The translations under genes and the position numbers were made by a program. The notes beneath the pieces are model-generated. The model saw only the letters and a list, made by a program, of their open reading frames with translations. It made no database searches and was not told the DNA's origin. Below are positions 59,970 through 64,000 of a stretch of 64,000 nucleotides of DNA, one piece after another. Location: assembly GCA_037179515.1 (NCBI GenBank), contig JAXCGZ010000095.1, positions 87,650 through 151,649 on the forward strand, read 5' to 3'. Position 1 is the first letter of the stretch, and each line of letters starts with the position of its first letter. The stretch comes from Halocaridina rubra (taxonomy: Eukaryota; Arthropoda; Malacostraca; Decapoda; Atyidae).

Positions 59970-61049
59970 ATGAGGCCATCTCTGTCCCAAACCTCTCCCA
60001 CCCATGGGTCGGGAGAAGGGGTAGCCATCAGGGGACTTAAACAGAGAATCAAGAAGTTAGAGGCAATGGTTACAAGCCTTGATGATAAAATTCGGAATAT
60101 GAATGGAGAAATGAAAGAGAATGAAACACTCAGAGAACAAATAAGATCTTTGGAGGAAGCAAATAAAGCACAAGGGCAGGAGAGAAAGGAACTAGAAAAA
60201 AGAATAAAGAAGCTGGAAGGGGAAAAGAGTCAACTAGAATCTAGAATTTCTAAACAAGAAGATAAAAACAAACAGCTGAATGACAACCTAAAGGAATTAG
60301 ATGCTAGTTCACTGCTCTCTTCTGAGAGAGACGAGATTGCTGCTTGGAATGTCCAGATTAAGGAAAACATTGAACAGTTCAGAAAAGAGTTCCAGGAGCT
60401 GAATATGGAAAATGATGCCATGAAAACTTCCTTTGCTGATGCACTAAAGGGGAATGTGGCAGTAAAAGAGGCTGTAAAGGTGGTGGCACTGGAAAACATA
60501 CAAACAGTTGACTATAAAGAGACAGTAATCGAAAATATGAAAGACGTTGTGATGGAAAGGGCAAACCCACTCATCAGACAGGCACTTGATAAGGAGAAGA
60601 CAGTGGTAATCTCAGGCATAAGTGAATCCCAGGAGCCAACATGGCAGGGGAGACTTGAAGAAAATAAAGCTAGGGTTGTAGACCTGATAAGAAAGCTTGG
60701 AGTAGTATGTGGTCCTGAGGATATTGTAAACATACACCAACTAGGTAAATATTCGAGGGAAGGAAAGCCGAGACCAACAAAAGTAACCTTTGAGAGAGGG
60801 GAAACATGTAGGGAAATATTGTTGAGAAAAAAAAGTCTAAAAGACCTTCAAGAATGCAAAGAAGTGTTCATTAGACGATACAGAACACAGGAAGAGATGG
60901 GAAAGATAAAAAATTTGTTGCAAGAGGCAAGAAGGTTAAATGATGAAAGAAATGAAGAAGAGAAGAAAAATTTTCGTTACAGAGTACTTCCAGACAAAGG
61001 GGAGATAAAGAAGATAATGACAGAAGATCAGGGGATGGGGCCTCATTAA
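59970..61049 (+). CDS. CR1-like ORF1: coiled-coil RNA-binding protein, intact
   Basis: The 359-residue protein starts at an ATG in AAAAATGAGG. Residues 20-115 form a long charged coiled coil (repeated Glu/Lys/Leu heptads), likely for oligomerisation. Residues about 205-330 (VVISGISES to [11 protein letters not shown]) look like the RRM-plus-C-terminal arrangement of LINE ORF1 proteins. It probably packages the element RNA with ORF2. The last 30 codons overlap ORF2 in the -1 frame. I see no CCHC knuckle. Confidence 0.88.
   Translation: MRPSLSQTSPTHGSGEGVAIRGLKQRIKKLEAMVTSLDDKIRNMNGEMKENETLREQIRSLEEANKAQGQERKELEKRIKKLEGEKSQLESRISKQEDKNKQLNDNLKELDASSLLSSERDEIAAWNVQIKENIEQFRKEFQELNMENDAMKTSFADALKGNVAVKEAVKVVALENIQTVDYKETVIENMKDVVMERANPLIRQALDKEKTVVISGISESQEPTWQGRLEENKARVVDLIRKLGVVCGPEDIVNIHQLGKYSREGKPRPTKVTFERGETCREILLRKKSLKDLQECKEVFIRRYRTQEEMGKIKNLLQEARRLNDERNEEEKKNFRYRVLPDKGEIKKIMTEDQGMGPH
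60968..60974 (+). promoter_or_regulatory. Putative -1 frameshift heptamer A AAT TTT (copy A7)
   Basis: The arrangement is the same as at 56,056: the -1 frame has a TGA at 60,953 and is open from 60,956 through ORF2. It is also kept in A1 near 10,704. Function is inferred. Confidence 0.5.
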
Positions 61050-61051
61050 GA

Positions 61052-63871
61052 TTGTTATACACAACTGCTGATGGATTAGCTGGTAAGGCAGTAGAATTAA
61101 AAGATAGGATTCACAACAGTAAGGCAGATATAGTAGCAATTACAGAGACTAAATTGAGTGAGGACATAAACAGTGTCACAGTTTTTCCTAAGGGCTTCAG
61201 AATACTAAGGGTTGAAAGATCTGAGAGGACTGGTGGAGGGATAGCACTGCTCATAAGTGAGAGGATTCAAGTTGAAGAAATAAACTTGGCTATAGAAAGT
61301 GAGTTCAAGGAATTTCTTGTTGCTCGCATAAATACTGGGTCAGAGAGCATTATAATAACTGTTGTATACAACCCACCAAGGAACCAAAATAGGCTTGAAG
61401 TTTATGAGGAAAGTCATATAGGTACTATTGAAGTCATAAACTCAGTTGTTAACCTGGCACGGGAAAAAAATGTAGGATTTTGATTATGGGAGACTTTAAT
61501 CATAAAGAGATAGATTGGATAAATCTTGACCCACACAGTGGTGAGGACTCATTCGGGGCAAGATTCCTAGATTGCGTACAAGGGAATTTCCTACACCAAC
61601 ATGTAATGGAACCAACAAGGGCCAGGGGTGGGGATGAACCATCACTACTTGATCTAGTGTTCACAGATAATGTGTTGGATATTGAAAATATTGAGTATGA
61701 ACCACCAATTGGAAAGAGTGACCACTGTGTGTTGTTGATGGAGTATATCATTGAAGATATTCTTCCTGAGAGTAGAGGCACTGAGGACATGAGGAGGAAC
61801 TATCCGAAAGGAGATTACATCAAAATGAATGAGCTTTTTGCAGTTATTGACTGGAGAACCTTATTTTACAACAAATCTGTACAAGAAATGTATGACATCT
61901 TTTGTGAGAAATATGGGAAGATAGTAGATTGCTGCATACCTGTCACCAAAGTAGGTGTAATTCATGCCAGAGAGAAATGGTTCGATAATGGGTGTAAAAG
62001 AGCTAAGGAGTGGAGAGACAAATGCTGGAAAAGGTATAGGAGGAGAAAAAACATAAATGCCTGGCAAACCTACAAAAGAGCAAGAAATGACTACCTAAGT
62101 AAAAGGAGAGAGGCAGAGAGAGTTATGAGAGGGACATCACCAGGAAGGCTAAAGAAATTCCCAAGCTTTTCCACAGCTTTATCAGAGGAAAACTGAAGGT
62201 AAAAGAACAGGTTTTAAGGCTAAAGAGAGCGGATGGAAGCATCACTGAGACGGATGAAGAGATCTGCAAAGAACTGAACAAGGAGTTTCAGTCAGTATTT
62301 ACAGTAGAAAATACCCCACCCCCTCAGATTGCAGTGATAGAAGCTCAAGGGCCGGTATTAGAGAACATCAACCTTACAGCCACAGAGGTATGCAAAGCGC
62401 TGATGGATTTAGATGTTCATAAAGCTACAGGTCCTGATGACATATCCCCTCATGTGCTTAAAAAATGCGCAAACACAATATCAGTGGCACTAAGTATCAT
62501 ATTTAAGGAGTCACTGGAGTCGGGGGAGATTCCAAGATGCTTTAAACAAGCAAATGTGATACCTATCTTCAAAAAGGGAAGGAGGGATACGGCTCTGAAC
62601 TATAGACCAGTTTCCTTGACCAGCATAGTTTGCAAAGTATGGAGAAACTACTAAGGAAACATATCTCTCTTCACTTGGAATCCTTCAACTTTTTGTCAGT
62701 GAGGCAACATGGCTTCAGAGAAGGTAGATCAACAGTAACAAACTTATTAGAAATTTATGATGAGGTAAGCCAAATCTTACAGGAAAGAGAGGGCTGGGCA
62801 GATTGCATATTCCTAGACTTCCAGAAAGCGTTTGACACTGTTCCACATGGGAGACTTATTAGGAAGCTGCACTCAATGGCCAGAATAGGTGGAAATGTTT
62901 TGGAATGGATAAAAACTTACTTAGAAGGAAGGGAACAAAGGGTTAGAGTAAGACACTCAGTGTCTGAATGGAGAAGAGTTAGTAGTGGAGTTCCACAGGG
63001 TTCAGTTTTAGGGCCACTTTTGTTCCTTGTATATGTAAATGACCTACCAGAGTCTGTAAATTCATTCATGAATATGTTTGCAGATGATGCAAAGATTGTG
63101 AAGAAAGTAAAAAACGAGAACAATGGTAGAGAACTTCAGGAGGATCTAAATAATCTGCATGAGTGGTCAGAAAAGTGGCTAATGAAATTCAATGCTTCAA
63201 AATGTAAGGTAATGAGAATGGGTACAAGTGCAAGAAGGCCCAAGCTTGACTACTCGGTGGCTGGAGTACAACTTGAAGAGACAGAAAATGAGAGAGATCT
63301 AGGAGTATACATACTGGCAGATTTGTCTCCAGAAATACATATAAATGGCATAGTAAGGGCAGCATATGCATTCTTATCAACTGTAAGGGTAGCCTTCAGG
63401 CACATGGACAAGGAAATGTTCAGAAATATTTATGTAACCTATGTGAGGCCAAAACTCGAATATGCAGCCCCCTTTTGGAATCCGCACTTGAAAAAGCACA
63501 TAGCTAAGCTTGAAAAAGTTCAAAGACATGCCACGAAACTGGTGCCAGAAATACGCAATCTCAGTTATGATGAGAGGCTGAGGGAATTAGACTTACCATC
63601 ACTCGAAGCTAGAAGAGTAAGGGGGGATATGGTGACAGTCTTTAAATTCCTTCATGGCTATGACAGAGTGGATAGGGATCGATATTTCGATATGGCTGGC
63701 TCTAGAACTAGAGGTCATAGTTTGAAGCTTGGTAAGAAAACTTCTTTGCAGGATGTAAGGAAATACTTTTTCAGTGTAAGAGTAGTTGATAATTGGAATT
63801 GGCTAAGCGAGGAGGTAGTTAATGCTATCTCAATCCATAGTTTTAAGGACAGGTATGATAAGTATCACTAA
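61052..63871 (+). pseudogene. CR1 ORF2 of copy A7, three or more one-base frameshifts
   Basis: The sequence is nearly the same as the A6 ORF2. Breaks lie near 61,470 (change in an A-run just before ILIMGDFN), near 62,125 and 62,155 (lost bases in the REAERDYERD segment and after it), and near 62,637 (lost T in VCKVMEK). All domains and catalytic residues are otherwise present, including MFADD near 63,080. Because ORF1 is intact and ORF2 is only lightly damaged, the copy is young. Confidence 0.9.
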
Positions 63872-63948
63872 GTCTAAAATGGAACCGATCAGGAGACGGG
63901 AAGATACGAGCTTTGGGCTCTTTCCCGTAAACACAATTAGGTAATCAC

Positions 63949-64000
63949 ATTCATGTACATATACATATACATACATATATATATATACATATTTACACAT
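63949..64000. repeat. CATA/TA microsatellite at the window end
   Basis: Irregular CATA and TA repeats follow the A7 tail and run to the edge of the window. Confidence 0.9.

Larger units (their letters stand above)
59095..63948 (+). mobile_element. CR1-like LINE, copy A7, near full length
   Basis: This copy has about 875 bp of 5' UTR, an intact ORF1, an ORF2 with a few one-base shifts and the 3' tail. It lies between CATA/TA microsatellite stretches. The 5' end is approximate. It is the best reference for this family's full structure in the window. Confidence 0.92.

Overview
The window looks like repeat-dense intergenic DNA from an arthropod. Long (AT)n, (CT)n and (CATA)n microsatellites and many CR1-like, RTE-like, BEL/Pao and Ty3/gypsy copies suggest a crustacean, perhaps a decapod; that assignment is inference. 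I see no host protein gene, no rRNA and no standard tRNA gene. Almost every long reading frame belongs to a retrotransposon.

Layout. 1-1,376: AT/CT microsatellites, a tRNA-like SINE fragment and a 44-bp-arm hairpin. 1,377-7,680: two identical 187-bp direct repeats bracket about 5.9 kb of mostly non-coding DNA with PBS-like motifs and a 25-26 bp minisatellite; this may be a non-autonomous LTR element. 9,330-14,107: a CR1-like LINE with a second, 5'-truncated CR1 copy nested in it. 14,850-16,960: a decayed LINE of another family. 16,980-22,430: a decayed BEL/Pao element. 22,492-23,004: a CR1 3' fragment. 23,165-33,324: a complete Ty3/gypsy-type element on the minus strand, with 1.9-kb LTRs and a 5-bp target duplication. 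Its pol order is protease - integrase - reverse transcriptase - RNase H, like copia and the Gmr1 group, not like ordinary gypsy. 33,460-43,160: a second CR1 copy split by another CR1 copy and by a full-length RTE-type LINE with 20-bp target duplications. 43,344-47,472: a third CR1 copy holding an antisense CR1 insertion. 47,479-49,990: minus-strand fragments of a gypsy gag/protease and of a Jockey/I-like LINE. 50,745-54,214: a SINE, an RTE scrap, AT arrays and a palindrome of about 360-bp arms built from tRNA-like SINE units. 54,411-63,948: four CR1 copies set in TA/CATA microsatellites, including one with an uninterrupted 940-codon ORF2 and one with an uninterrupted 359-codon ORF1.

How the pieces work. 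The CR1-like family makes an ORF1 coiled-coil RNA-binding protein and an ORF2 endonuclease/reverse transcriptase. ORF2 has no usable AUG. It overlaps ORF1 in the -1 frame, and the overlap carries an A AAT TTT heptamer, so ribosomal frameshifting is a testable model. The gypsy-type element encodes one gag-pro-pol frame, broken by a single TGA, and has an 18-nt primer site matching that used with tRNA-Lys3. The strongest candidates for something unusual are the rearranged pol order, the frameshift overlap, two CR1 self-insertions at the same ORF1/ORF2 junction, and the tRNA-like palindrome.
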